From contig NZ_JAMXAX010000043.1 in NCBI RefSeq assembly GCF_023913775.1, forward strand, positions 1-38,713: 38,713 nucleotides of DNA, given 5' to 3'. The stretch comes from Acidovorax facilis (lineage in GTDB: Bacteria > Pseudomonadota > Gammaproteobacteria > Burkholderiales > Burkholderiaceae_C). Positions 1 to 8,900 of this stretch are shown here, in pieces. Both the position numbers and the translations under genes were made by a program. How positions within the stretch are numbered: the first letter of the stretch is position 1; the number at the start of each line of letters is the position of its first letter. The notes under the pieces are model-generated. The model did not search any database, was not told the DNA's origin, and saw only the letters and a program-made list of their open reading frames with translations.

Positions 1-264
1 TTTGGCGGTGGCGGCGGTGGCGGCGGTTACGGCGGCGGCGGTGGTCGCAGTGGTGGCGGCGGTTACGGCGGTGGCCGTGAAGGCGGTGGTGGTTATGGCG
101 GCGGCCGCGAGGGTGGCGGCGGTTACGGCGGCGGTGGTGGCGGTGGCCGCAGCGAAGGCGGATTCCGCAGCCCCTACGGCTCTGGCTCCCGCAACGGCGG
201 TGGCGGCGGTGGCCGCAACGGCGGTGGTGGCGGCTATGGTGGCGGTGGTGGCAACGGCTACTGA
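1..264 (+). CDS. C-terminal part of a glycine-rich (probably RNA-binding) protein
   Basis: The frame is open from the first base to a TGA at 262-264, giving the last 87 residues of a longer protein. Nearly all of it is Gly, broken by regularly spaced Tyr, Arg, Glu, Ser and Asn in GGGGYGGGR-like units. Such tails follow an N-terminal RRM domain in small cold-shock RNA-binding proteins of betaproteobacteria, where they are flexible, phase-separating or RNA-contacting segments. The RRM would lie outside the window, so the assignment rests only on the tail; another Gly-rich protein is possible. A strong terminator follows 23 bases downstream. Confidence 0.7.
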   Translation, partial: FGGGGGGGGYGGGGGRSGGGGYGGGREGGGGYGGGREGGGGYGGGGGGGRSEGGFRSPYGSGSRNGGGGGGRNGGGGGYGGGGGNGY

Positions 265-287
265 AGCAGACCTGCGACGTTTCTCTG

Positions 288-310
288 AAAGCCCCCTCGG
301 GGGCTTTTTT
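288..310 (+). terminator. Rho-independent terminator of the glycine-rich protein gene
   Basis: GCCCCC (291-296) pairs with GGGGGC (299-304), extended by AAA before and TTTTTT after, so the stem is GC-rich and ends in a run of six T. It lies 23 bases after the TGA at 262-264. Confidence 0.9.
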
Positions 311-369
311 CATGCACGACCGCCACGCCTTGCTTCTATCGCAGCCAGGACCGCCCCGAACCGGCGGCC

Positions 370-387
370 AAAAACCACCTCCGGTGG
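370..387 (-). terminator. Rho-independent terminator of the kdsD-kdsC-lptC-SDR operon
   Basis: On the minus strand CCACC-GGA-GGTGG (383-387 with 375-379) is followed directly by TTTTT (374-370). It starts 9 bases after the TAG stop of the dehydrogenase at 397-399 and would end the leftward operon. Confidence 0.75.
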
Positions 388-396
388 ACCTAGGAG

Positions 397-1176
397 CTAC
401 TGCTCGCTCTGCCGCCGCTTGCGCGGGCGCCCGGCCAGCAGCTTGTCGAACAGCACGTTCGGCACCATGCGCAGCAACTTGGCAACCACCCCCATTTGCC
501 AGGGGATGACCCGGTAGCTGACACCGGCCGTGATGGCCCGGAAGGCACGGTCCGCAAAATCATTGGCCTGCATCAGAAACGGCATGCTGTAGCGGTTCTG
601 GCGGGTGAGCGGCGTGTCGATGTAGCCTGGAGAAATGGTGACCACACGCACCCCGTGGGGGCGCATCTCCCCGCGCAGGCTCTCGCAGTAGCTGATGACG
701 GCCGCCTTGCTGGCGCAATACGCACCATGCCCGGGCAGGCCACGGATGCCTGCCACGCTGCCGATGCCCACCAGCGTGCCGCTGCCTCGCTGCGCCATCG
801 CGTCGGCAAAGGGATGGAAGGTGGCCGCCACGCCGATGTTGTTGGTGGCAAAGGTGCGTGCCATCACCTCGATGTCGTCGCGCACTGCCGTGTCCATGCC
901 CACACTGATGCCCGCATTGGCAATGACCACGTCAGGCACCCCTTGGCGTGCGATGCAATCGCGGCCCGCAGCAACGATGCTGTCGGTCACGGCTACATCT
1001 GCACTATAAATTTCGTAGCTGTCAGCGCTTATTCCTTGAGCGCTAGCCCATGTTTTGACCTCAGAGGTGCGGCGCGCCACCAGGGCCAGGCGGTAGCCCG
1101 ACCGGTGAAAGCGCAGGGCCAGGGCCTGGCCGATGCCGCTGGACGCGCCGGTGATGAAGACAAGGGGAGTGGTCAT
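397..1176 (-). CDS. SDR family NAD(P)-dependent oxidoreductase
   Basis: A 259-residue classical short-chain dehydrogenase, presumably cytosolic. The cofactor motif TGASSGIG sits at residues 9-16, ADV near 59-61, the NAG motif follows, and the catalytic YxxxK reads YCASK. The C-terminus is basic (KRRQSEQ). Substrate cannot be told from sequence. The ATG at 1176 is preferred because it places TGxxxGIG at the usual distance from the N-terminus; a TTG 21 bases upstream would only add an atypical MPTSGTC. It begins 27 bases after lptC ends and is last in the kds-lpt operon, where lptA would be expected in many relatives. Residues about 42-57 are encoded by DNA resembling a dispersed intergenic repeat (see the repeat at 1005-1062). 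Confidence 0.9.
   Translation of the reverse strand: MTTPLVFITGASSGIGQALALRFHRSGYRLALVARRTSEVKTWASAQGISADSYEIYSADVAVTDSIVAAGRDCIARQGVPDVVIANAGISVGMDTAVRDDIEVMARTFATNNIGVAATFHPFADAMAQRGSGTLVGIGSVAGIRGLPGHGAYCASKAAVISYCESLRGEMRPHGVRVVTISPGYIDTPLTRQNRYSMPFLMQANDFADRAFRAITAGVSYRVIPWQMGVVAKLLRMVPNVLFDKLLAGRPRKRRQSEQ
1005..1062 (-). repeat. Repeat-like segment inside the SDR gene (copy D of the AGCGCT repeat family)
   Basis: This stretch aligns over about 50 bases with the intergenic repeat at 18864-18915. Shared blocks in the same order are TAGCTG, AGCGCTTA, GAGCGCTAG or AAGCGCTAGAG, CCCA and TTTGACC. Here the centre differs and two bases are missing relative to that copy. It is read in frame as residues about 42-57 of the dehydrogenase. 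Whether it is a real insertion or replacement by the repeat, or convergence of native codons, cannot be decided without homologues, because the protein has normal length. Confidence 0.5.
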
Positions 1177-1203
1177 GCAGGTTCCGGACGTGGGCAACGC
1201 GTA

Positions 1204-1833
1204 CTAGGGCTTGGCCGCGCCGGGCTGGAGCACGCCACGCACACGTCCGCGCAGCTGCAGCACCTGGTCGAGGTTGTCGTAGTCCATGCCGTCGGCCGTG
1301 AAGCGATCATTGCCGCGCGTGAGGGTGACGGGCTTGTCGGAACGCACGCGTTCGGTGTTGGTGTAGGCGTGCAGAAATTCGCTGCGGAACTCCAGCCGAG
1401 GCTGGGCGGGTGACCCTGGCTTGGCAGGCAGGGGCTCGCGCGTGACGATGGCATTGCCAAACAGCTGCACCTCCGAACCATCGGCATTGGTCAGGGCGCG
1501 GTCTGCCGTGGCCACGGTGAGGCGGCCCTGCGGAGTCACCGAGCGCATGCGCGCTTTGTCGATCTCCAGCGTGTCGGAGTCGGGGTAGTGCCGCGCTTCT
1601 TCGCCCTGCACTTCGCTTTGCAGGCGCCCGCTCGCGTCAAAGCTCTTTACCGAGAACGACTTCATGAAATAGTCGGGCTGGTTGCCTTGTTGGCGCTCGA
1701 TGGCAGGCAGCATGGGCATGGGCATGGGCGCGTTGCGCACCAGCCACCAGGTGCCCAGCGCCAGCAGCCCCATGAGCACGACGGGCAGATAGAGCGAGAA
1801 CTGTTCCCAGCCCTGGCGGACCCAGTTGCGCAT
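1204..1833 (-). CDS. lptC: LPS export ABC transporter periplasmic protein LptC
   Basis: A 209-residue bitopic inner-membrane protein with one N-terminal transmembrane segment (about residues 13-32, FSLYLPVVLMGLLALGTWWL) and a periplasmic beta-jellyroll domain. The pattern of DTLEIDKARM, GxLTVATADRALTNADG, VQLFGNAIVTRE and RSEFLHAYTNTERVRSDKPVTL is that of the LptC/OstA fold. It links the LptB2FG transporter to LptA for LPS transport. The ATG at 1833 has GGAGG ten bases upstream; the preceding GTG codon is an alternative start. It lies 67 bases after kdsC and 27 bases before the SDR gene in one leftward operon. Confidence 0.93.
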   Translation of the reverse strand: MRNWVRQGWEQFSLYLPVVLMGLLALGTWWLVRNAPMPMPMLPAIERQQGNQPDYFMKSFSVKSFDASGRLQSEVQGEEARHYPDSDTLEIDKARMRSVTPQGRLTVATADRALTNADGSEVQLFGNAIVTREPLPAKPGSPAQPRLEFRSEFLHAYTNTERVRSDKPVTLTRGNDRFTADGMDYDNLDQVLQLRGRVRGVLQPGAAKP

Positions 1834-1900
1834 CACGGTGTTGCCTCCGGGCCCGGCACGACAACCTGGCAGGTGGGGAAAGAGCGCAGAAAACCCGGGT

Positions 1901-2464
1901 TCATGCGGTGTACTCCGCCAGCAGTGCGGCATAGCGGCCCAATGCCACCAGCAGCAGATCACACAGCTCGCGCGCGGCACCATCGCCGCCCCGGGCCTGC
2001 GTCACAAAATGGGCGGCATGGCGCACTTCGGCCTGGGCGTTGGCCGGGGCGCACGCAAAAGCACTGCGGCGCATCACCGGCAGGTCGGGCCAGTCGTCAC
2101 CCATCGCAGCAGCCTGGGACCAGTCCAGCCCCAGCGTGGCCAGCATCTGTTCAGCGGCGGGGCGTTTGTCTTCGGTGCCGAACACCGCGTGTTCGACCCC
2201 CAGCGCCTTCAGGCGCACGCGCAGCGGCGCGGAGTCGCGGCCCGTGATGACCGCAGGCGTGATGCCTGCCTTTTGCAGCAGCTTGAGCCCATGCCCGTCC
2301 AGCGTATTGAAGCGCTTGAGCGTTTCGCCCGATTCGCTGAAATACAGGCCGCCATCGGTCAGCACGCCATCGACATCGAAGAAGGCAATGCGCACGCCTT
2401 GGGCGCGCAGCAGCAGCTCGGGGGGAAATTGCAGCACGGGCAGGGTCATTTCAATAAGGGGCAT
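1901..2464 (-). CDS. kdsC: 3-deoxy-D-manno-octulosonate 8-phosphate phosphatase KdsC
   Basis: A C0-type HAD phosphatase of about 187 residues that dephosphorylates KDO-8-phosphate in LPS inner-core synthesis. The nucleophile motif is FFDVDGVLTDGG, followed by TLDGHGLKLL, the motif II region ITGRDS and the acidic motif GDDWPDL. Length fits the family. Two ATG starts (2464 and 2449) are five codons apart and neither has a good ribosome-binding site, so the start is uncertain. Upstream kdsD is separated by 120 bases carrying a dispersed repeat; lptC follows. Confidence 0.93.
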   Translation of the reverse strand: MPLIEMTLPVLQFPPELLLRAQGVRIAFFDVDGVLTDGGLYFSESGETLKRFNTLDGHGLKLLQKAGITPAVITGRDSAPLRVRLKALGVEHAVFGTEDKRPAAEQMLATLGLDWSQAAAMGDDWPDLPVMRRSAFACAPANAQAEVRHAAHFVTQARGGDGAARELCDLLLVALGRYAALLAEYTA

Positions 2465-2530
2465 GCAGATCGAACGGGCACAGCCAAGACCAGTGCACCC
2501 GTGGAACCGGCTTCGCCGGGCCACCGGGTG

Positions 2531-2569
2531 CGTCCCCTAAGGGGGAAGGCGCGCAGCGACTCAGGGGGG
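2531..2569 (-). repeat. Dispersed 3'-flanking repeat, copy R1 (truncated)
   Basis: Read on the minus strand it begins CCCCCTGAG, continues with GCTGCGCGCCTTCCCCCTT and ends in GGGGACG, starting about 15 bases after the TGA of kdsD. It is a shortened form of the longer copies at 5711-5818 and 12892-12994, with the same orientation relative to the upstream gene. The CCCCCTT/AAGGGGG-type arms could form a hairpin in the kdsD-kdsC intergenic mRNA. Confidence 0.8.
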
Positions 2570-2584
2570 TCATTTGAAGTGAGG

Positions 2585-3586
2585 TCATATGACTTTGGCT
2601 CGCATCAGGTCGCCGATGTGCACCACCCCCGTGAGCACCCCTCCCGCATCCACCACCAGCACGCTGGTGATGGCATGCGCCTCCATCATTTCGGCGGCGT
2701 CCACCGCAAGGGCGTCCGGGGCAATGCGGCGCGGGTGGGGGTGCATGACCTGGCCCGCCGTGGCAGTGCGCAGGTCGGCCCCGACCTCGATGCGGCGGCG
2801 CAGGTCGCCGTCGGTGAAGATCCCCAGCACCTGGCCGGCGGCATCCACGACGGCCGAGGCGCCCAGGCCCTTGGCACTCATTTCGCGCATGAGGTCGCTG
2901 AAGGAGGCGTCGGGCGCCACACGCGGCACCTCGCTGCCGGTGCGCATGACATCGCTCACATGGGTGAGCAGCTTGCGCCCCAGCGCACCGCCAGGGTGCG
3001 AACGGGCAAAGTCTTCAGGGCGGAAGCCCCGGGCGTCGAGCAGGGCTACGGCCAGCGCGTCGCCCATGGCCAGCTGGGCCGTGGTGCTGGCAGTGGGGGC
3101 CAGGTTCAGGGGGCAGGCCTCACGCTCCACGCTGCAGTCGAGCACCAGGTCGGCATGGCGGGCGAGCGTGGACTGCAGCCCGCCGGTCATCGCGATCAGC
3201 GGAGCGCCCAGGCGCTTGAGCACGGGCAGGATGGCCGTCAGTTCACCACTTTCGCCGCTGTTGGAGATCGCCAGGACCAGGTCGTCGCCCGTGACCATGC
3301 CCAGATCGCCGTGGCTGGCCTCGGCCGGGTGCACAAAAAACGCCGGCGTGCCCGTAGATGCCAGCGTGGCTGCAATCTTGCGGCCCACGTGGCCGCTTTT
3401 GCCCATGCCCATCACCACCACACGGCCACGGGCCTGCAGCACCATCAACACGGCCTCGGCAAACACGCCATCGACGCGGGCCGCCAGCCCGGTCAGCGCC
3501 GCCGCCTCAATGTCAAAGGTCTCGCGGGCCAGGCGCAGGGCCTGTTCGGCGTCAAAAGGGGGCAGCGTGGCGGGCACAGGGGTCAT
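2585..3586 (-). CDS. kdsD: D-arabinose 5-phosphate isomerase KdsD (KpsF family)
   Basis: A 333-residue cytosolic isomerase converting ribulose 5-phosphate to arabinose 5-phosphate, the first step toward KDO. A SIS domain (about residues 40-180: VVMGMGKSGHVGRK, ISNSGESGEL) is followed by SHPGGALGRKLL and two CBS domains (about 205-333: VSDVMRTG, GIFTDGDLRRR, VMHPHPRRI, GVVHIGDLMRAKVI). Full length for the family. It is first in the leftward kdsD-kdsC-lptC-SDR operon and diverges from the antiporter gene; the 125-base gap between them shows no promoter I can defend, apart from a TAGAAT hexamer on the minus strand at 3594-3599 very close to the start. Confidence 0.95.
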   Translation of the reverse strand: MTPVPATLPPFDAEQALRLARETFDIEAAALTGLAARVDGVFAEAVLMVLQARGRVVVMGMGKSGHVGRKIAATLASTGTPAFFVHPAEASHGDLGMVTGDDLVLAISNSGESGELTAILPVLKRLGAPLIAMTGGLQSTLARHADLVLDCSVEREACPLNLAPTASTTAQLAMGDALAVALLDARGFRPEDFARSHPGGALGRKLLTHVSDVMRTGSEVPRVAPDASFSDLMREMSAKGLGASAVVDAAGQVLGIFTDGDLRRRIEVGADLRTATAGQVMHPHPRRIAPDALAVDAAEMMEAHAITSVLVVDAGGVLTGVVHIGDLMRAKVI

Positions 3587-3711
3587 CCGGTGGATTCTAT
3601 CGACCGGGCATGCCTGCGCGGGTGGCAGATTTTTTGCCCTGGCTCTGGCATGGACCCTGCTTCAGGCAGAAAACACCGAGGGCCGCAGGAAGGCTCGGAT
3701 AGCATCGAACC

Positions 3712-5697
3712 ATGTCCTCACTCGCCCTCACCTTGCTTTACCTGTTGGCCGCAGTGCTGGGTGTTGTGGTCTGCCGCAGCCTGAAGCTGCCACCCATGCT
3801 CGGCTACCTGGCTGCGGGGGTGCTCATCGGCCCCCATGCGCTGGCGCTGACGCAGAACTCGGAAGGGGTGCGGCACCTGGGCGAGTTTGGCGTGGTGTTC
3901 CTGATGTTCGCCATCGGGCTGGAGTTCAGCCTGCCCAAGCTGCGCGCCATGCGGCGCCAGGTGTTCGGCCTGGGGCTGATGCAGGTGGTGCTGACGATGG
4001 TGGTGGTCACCGGCGCGGCACTGGTGCTCTCCCGCTGGGTGGGCGGCGTGTGGGATATGGGCTGGCAGACGGCGCTGGCGCTCTCGGGCGTGATGGCGAT
4101 GAGCAGCACGGCCATTGTGGTCAAGCTCATGGCCGAGCGGGCTGAGCTCGAAAGCGAACATGGCCGCCGCGTGATGGGCATTCTGCTGTTCCAGGACCTG
4201 GCCGTGGTGCCGCTGCTGGTGTTGATCCCCGCGCTGAGTTCCTCGTCAGACCAGCTGCTGACCGCGCTGGCGTGGGCGCTGGTCAAGGCCACGGTGCTGG
4301 TGGGCATTCTGCTCACGGGCGGGCAGCGGTTCATGCGCTGGTGGCTCACGCTGGTGGCGCGGCGCAAGAGCGAGGAGCTGTTCATGCTCAACCTGCTGCT
4401 GATCACGCTGGGCCTGGCCTGGCTGACCGAACTGGCGGGGCTGAGCCTGGCGCTGGGCGCCTTCATCGCGGGCGTGCTGGTGTCCGAGACGGAGTACAAG
4501 CACCAGGTGGGTACGGACATCCGCCCGTTTCACGACGTGCTGCTGGGCCTGTTTTTCATCACCATCGGCATGATGCTGGACTGGCACATCCTGGTGGACC
4601 GCTGGGCGCTGGTGCTGGCCCTGCTGACGGTGCCGCTGGTGGTCAAGCTGGGGATCATCCTGGTGCTGGCCCGCAGCATGGGGGCCACCACGGGCGTGGC
4701 CCTGCGCACCGGGCTCTACCTGGCCCAGGCGGGGGAGTTCGGATTTGTGCTGCTGTCGCTCACGCAGGCCAACGGGCTGGTGCAGCCCGCGCTGATGAAC
4801 CCCATCCTGGCCGCCATGGTGCTGTCGATGCTGGCGACGCCCTTCCTCATCATGTACAGCAACCGCATCGTGATGAAGCTGGTGGCCAGCGACTGGCTGC
4901 AGCAGTCGCTGCAGATGACGTCCATCGCGCGCAAATCCATCAACACCAGCAAACACGTGATCATCTGCGGCTACGGCCGCTGCGGACAAAACCTGGCGCG
5001 CATGCTGGAGCATGAAGGCATCCCCTACATGGCGCTGGACCTGGACCCGGACCGTGTGCGCCAGGCCGCCGCTGCGGGCGATTCGGTGGTGTATGGCGAC
5101 GCCACCCGCCTGCAGGCGCTGATGGCCGCTGGCCTGGTGCGTGCCAGCGCGGTGGCGATCACCTACATCGACGTGCCGGCCGCCCTGAAGGTGCTGGCCA
5201 ACGCGCGCTCGCACGCACCACAGGTGCCCGTGGTGGTGCGCACGCAGGACGACCTGCACCTGGACAAGCTGCAAGAGGCGGGCGCCACCGAGGTCGTGCC
5301 CGAGGCCATCGAAGGCTCGCTCATGCTCGCCAGCCACGCGCTGGCCCTGGTGGGCGTGCCCATGCGCCGCGTGCTGCGCCTGGTGCAGGACCAGCGCGAT
5401 GCGCGCTACAACCTGCTGCGCGGCTACTTCCACGGCGCCGACGACGACACGGCCAACGAGCGCGACCAGGAGCGCCTGTCCACCATCAACCTGCCGCCCG
5501 GCTCCACGGCCCTGGGCCGCAGCCTGGGCCAGCTGGCCCTGCCCGCCATGGGCGTGCGGGTGGTGAACCTGCGGCGTGGCAACGGCCACATCAGCGCAGC
5601 GGAGGACGACGCACAGCTGGCCGAAGGCGACACGCTGGTGCTCTCAGGACATCCGGCGGCGCTGGCGCTGGCGGAGGACAAGTTGTTGCGGGGGTAA
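3712..5697 (+). CDS. Monovalent cation:proton antiporter-2 (CPA2, KefB/KefC/YbaL-like) with RCK domain
   Basis: A 661-residue inner-membrane protein. About a dozen hydrophobic segments fill residues 1-400, starting LALTLLYLLAAVLGVVVCRS, with CPA2 signatures such as GYLAAGVLIGP and LGAFIAGVLVSE. An RCK_N (TrkA-N) domain begins near residue 418 with the Rossmann motif ICGYGRCGQNLA and DLDPDRV. A smaller C-terminal RCK_C-like domain (about 585-661: INLPPGSTALGRSL, AEGDTLVLSG) ends the protein. It probably exchanges K+ or Na+ for H+. It diverges from kdsD, as cation antiporters often neighbour kds genes. The start at 3712 gives a normal N-terminus but no good ribosome-binding site is visible. Confidence 0.92.
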   Translation: MSSLALTLLYLLAAVLGVVVCRSLKLPPMLGYLAAGVLIGPHALALTQNSEGVRHLGEFGVVFLMFAIGLEFSLPKLRAMRRQVFGLGLMQVVLTMVVVTGAALVLSRWVGGVWDMGWQTALALSGVMAMSSTAIVVKLMAERAELESEHGRRVMGILLFQDLAVVPLLVLIPALSSSSDQLLTALAWALVKATVLVGILLTGGQRFMRWWLTLVARRKSEELFMLNLLLITLGLAWLTELAGLSLALGAFIAGVLVSETEYKHQVGTDIRPFHDVLLGLFFITIGMMLDWHILVDRWALVLALLTVPLVVKLGIILVLARSMGATTGVALRTGLYLAQAGEFGFVLLSLTQANGLVQPALMNPILAAMVLSMLATPFLIMYSNRIVMKLVASDWLQQSLQMTSIARKSINTSKHVIICGYGRCGQNLARMLEHEGIPYMALDLDPDRVRQAAAAGDSVVYGDATRLQALMAAGLVRASAVAITYIDVPAALKVLANARSHAPQVPVVVRTQDDLHLDKLQEAGATEVVPEAIEGSLMLASHALALVGVPMRRVLRLVQDQRDARYNLLRGYFHGADDDTANERDQERLSTINLPPGSTALGRSLGQLALPAMGVRVVNLRRGNGHISAAEDDAQLAEGDTLVLSGHPAALALAEDKLLRG

Positions 5698-5710
5698 AGG
5701 CAGGGTACAT

Positions 5711-5818
5711 CCCCCTGAGGCACTGCGTGCCTTCCCCCTTCTCTCTACGCGCTACGCGCTCCGGGAAGGGGGACGATGCCCTCGCTGCGGGGCGGCCCTT
5801 GCTTGGCATCTCTCGCCT
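5711..5818 (+). repeat. Dispersed 3'-flanking repeat, copy R2 (full length)
   Basis: Begins CCCCCTGAGG 13 bases after the antiporter stop codon. It contains CTTCCCCCTTCTCT, then an ACGCGCTACGCGCT block, GGGAAGGGGGACGA, and GCTGCGGGGCGGCCCTTGC. The TTCCCCC and GGGGGAC arms can pair, and the whole block matches copy R3 at 12892-12994 base for base over long stretches. The 219 bases between the antiporter and the next gene are filled by this repeat and by copy A of a second repeat family. Confidence 0.85.
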
Positions 5819-5847
5819 AGTGCGTGCCAGTGGCTGAGGCTGGCGCC

Positions 5848-5915
5848 AAAATTTGAATTAAATATGGCTCTAGCGCTTATCTACCAAGCGTCAATAGCTA
5901 TCCATTTAATAGCAA
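5848..5915 (+). repeat. AGCGCT repeat family, copy A
   Basis: Core GGCTCTAGCGCTTAT, then AAGCGTCAATAGCTATC, flanked by AT-rich stretches (AAAATTTGAATTAA before, TTTAATAGC after). Matches copies B (33043-33114) and C (18864-18915). It abuts the stop codon of the leftward GGDEF-EAL gene (TAG at 5917-5919). Confidence 0.8.
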
Positions 5916-5916
5916 A

Positions 5917-8900
5917 CTACAAAAGCTCGGCGGGCCCGGGCCGCCCGAACAGATAGCCCTGGAACTGCTGGCAACCGTTGCGCAGCAGGAACGCGCGCTG
6001 CCCTTCGGTTTCCACCCCTTCGGCCACCACGTCCAGACCCAGGCTGTGGGCCAGGGTGATGATGGTGCAGGCGATGGTGGCGTCGTTGGGGTCGGTGAGC
6101 ACGTCGCGCACAAAGCTCTGGTCGATCTTGAGCTGGTCCAGTGGCAGGCGCTTGAGGTAGCTCAGGCTCGAATAGCCCGTGCCAAAGTCGTCCAGCGAGA
6201 AGCCCACGCCGAGCGTGCGCAGTGCCTGCATCTTGAGGATGCTGTCTTCCACATCATGCAGCAGCAGGCTTTCGGTCAGTTCGAGCTTGAGGTGGGCCGG
6301 GTCCGCCCCGCAATCGCGCAGCACGCTGAGCACTTCGTCGGCAAAGCCGGGTTGGCGAAACTCCTGCGCGCTCACGTTCACGGCCACGGTCCAGTCCGCA
6401 GTGTGCGGCGCTGTTGCCCAGAGCGCCAGCTGGCGGCAGGCCATGGTCAGCACCTGGCGCCCTAGCGCCAGAATCAGTCCGGTCTGCTCTGCCAGAGGGA
6501 TGAAGTCGCCGGGAGGCACCATGCCGCGCTGCGGGTGGTTCCAGCGCACCAGCGCCTCGGCCCCCAGCACCTTGCCGGCCTCGTCCACCACCGGCTGGTA
6601 GTGCAGCAGGAACTCGTTGCGCAGAATGCCCTGCCGCATGTCGCCTTCCAGCGCCGACCTCGCAGACGCCGCCGCCTGCATGGCGGGGTCAAAGAAACAC
6701 AGCGTGTTGCGGCCCTGCGCCTTGGCCTGGTACATGGCCAGATCGGCGCGCTGGAGCAGCTCCTGCACGGGCAGCTGCACACCGCGAAAAAGGGCAATGC
6801 CGATGCTGGGCGTGCTGTGCACTTCGCTGTTTTGCACCACGTAGGGCTCGTTCAGCGCCGCCAGCACCTTTTGCGCCACGGCCTCGGCTTCGGCGGCCGC
6901 AACGTCCACCTCGGCGTGGAGGCCCTGCAGCACCACCACGAACTCGTCTCCACCCAAACGCGCCACCGTGTCGGTGGCGCGGACGCACGCGCCGATGCGC
7001 CCGCCCACCTGCACGAGCAGCCGGTCTCCCCACTCGTGGCCCATGGTGTCGTTGATGCCCTTGAAGTTGTCGAGGTCCAGGAACAGCAAAGCCCCGTGGC
7101 AACCCTCCCGCGCACACGCGTTGGCCGCGCGGTCCAGCCGGTCCATGAGCAGCCGCCGATTGGGAAGGCCGGTGAGTTCGTCATAGAAGGCCAGGCGCTG
7201 GATCTCGGCCTCGGCCAGCTTGCGTTCGGTGATGTCGCGCGCCACGCCCCGGTAGCCCGTGAACTGGCCAGCACCATCAAAGATGGGCTCCCCGCTGATG
7301 GAGACCCACACGGGCTTTCCGTCTTCGGTCAGGCGCTGCATTTCAAAGTCGTGGAACACCTCGTGCGCCTCCAGTTGCCTGCGGTGCTCCCTCCATTGGC
7401 CCTCGCTCACAAAGGTATTGGGCAGCTCCCAGCGCGTGCGCCCGTAGTGCATTTCGTCGGGTACACCGGCGTCGTTGTAGGGGTTGCCGTCCAGGCGCAC
7501 AAAGCGGAACTGCGCATCCTGCTCCCAGTACCAGTCGGAGGACAGGTGGGTGAGGCTGCGCCAGCGCGATTCGCTCAGGCGCAAGGCCTCCAGGGTGCTC
7601 AGGTAGTCGGTCACGTCCGTGAAAGTGCGCACGCGCCCCCCTGGCTCCAGGGCCCGGGTGCGCACTTCGATGTAGCGGCCGTTGTGGGTGCGCCGCACAT
7701 AGGTGTCCGGCATGGTGAGCTTGCCACCGTGGGCCGCATATTCCGACGCCACATAGTTGCGCGCCGTGGGTTCTATCAGCTCAAATCCGGTGCCGAAATC
7801 GCCCCGTTCGGTCTGAAACCGCACCACGTCCTCGACTTTGGGCTGGGCGGCCAGCAGGGATTCGGGCAGGTCGAGCAGCTCCAGATAGCGCCGGTTGTAG
7901 ACGCGGATACGTCCCTCCGCATCCACGTTGGTAATGCCTTGCGACACGCTGGCCAGCGTGCCTTCGAGGGCGCGCGTCTTCTCCGCGAGCAACGCGCTGG
8001 TGCGCGCGAGTTCCACCTCGACCGCGCTGCGCGCCAGCTCGGCTCGGCGGGCCATTTCCAGCTGGCCCACGGTGTTGAGCAGGGGCTGGAGAAACTGCAC
8101 GTCTGCCGCCGAATACCCCTCGGGCCGATTGGCCAGGCCCACCATGGCCACCAGTTCGCCCGCCGCATGGATGGGCAGCCCCAGGTAGGTGTGCAGCGGG
8201 GGATGGCCCGGGGGCGTGCCCGCACTGCGCGTGTCGTGGCGTGCATCGTTGGTGAGCACCGGCTCGCCCGACACCAGCGCCGCGCCCACCAGGGACCGCA
8301 GGTTGTCGAACACCATGCCTTCTTCTGCGTGCTGGGCATAGAGGGCATGGGAGGCCTCATCCCAACTGATGTCCGTCATCGCATGCACCCGCAGGAAGGG
8401 ATGCCCATCAGCGGCACGTTGTACCTGGCCCACCAGGCCAAAGGCACTTTGCGTGAGCGACATCAGCTCCTTGAGCAGGGCCTCGAACGCGGCGCGCGGG
8501 CCCGAACTGGCGATGAACATGGCCTGCGCGAGCGATATCGCCTGCAGCAACCGGTGCTGGCGCGTCAGCATGGCCTCTGCCACCAGCCGGGCACGGGCGC
8601 TGGAACTGCGCTCCAGCACCGCATCGATCTGCGCGGGCAGGGTCAGCAGGTAGTCCAGCGCAGGGTCCTGCACAGCATAGTCATCAAAGCCGTGGCGCAG
8701 GGCCTGGGCCGCATGGGTCTCGGCGCCCTTGCGCACGATGATCATGGCCGGGACGCCATCGAGCAGCCGCAGCAGGTCAAAGGCCGAGCCATCGACGCTG
8801 CGCTGCGCCGCCAGCACAATGTCCGGCCTGCTGTGCTCCAGGTGGTCCCGGGCCTGCGCCAGCGACTGAGCCACATCCACCCGCCAGCCGGACCAGGGGT

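Noticed and set aside
1..260. Regular GGC/GGT repeats suggesting a CRISPR or tandem array
   Set aside because: The periodicity comes from glycine codons in an open frame; there are no spacers or conserved direct repeats.
1826..3784. A 652-codon plus-strand frame across the kds operon
   Set aside because: Antisense shadow; ends inside the antiporter gene and has no recognisable domain.
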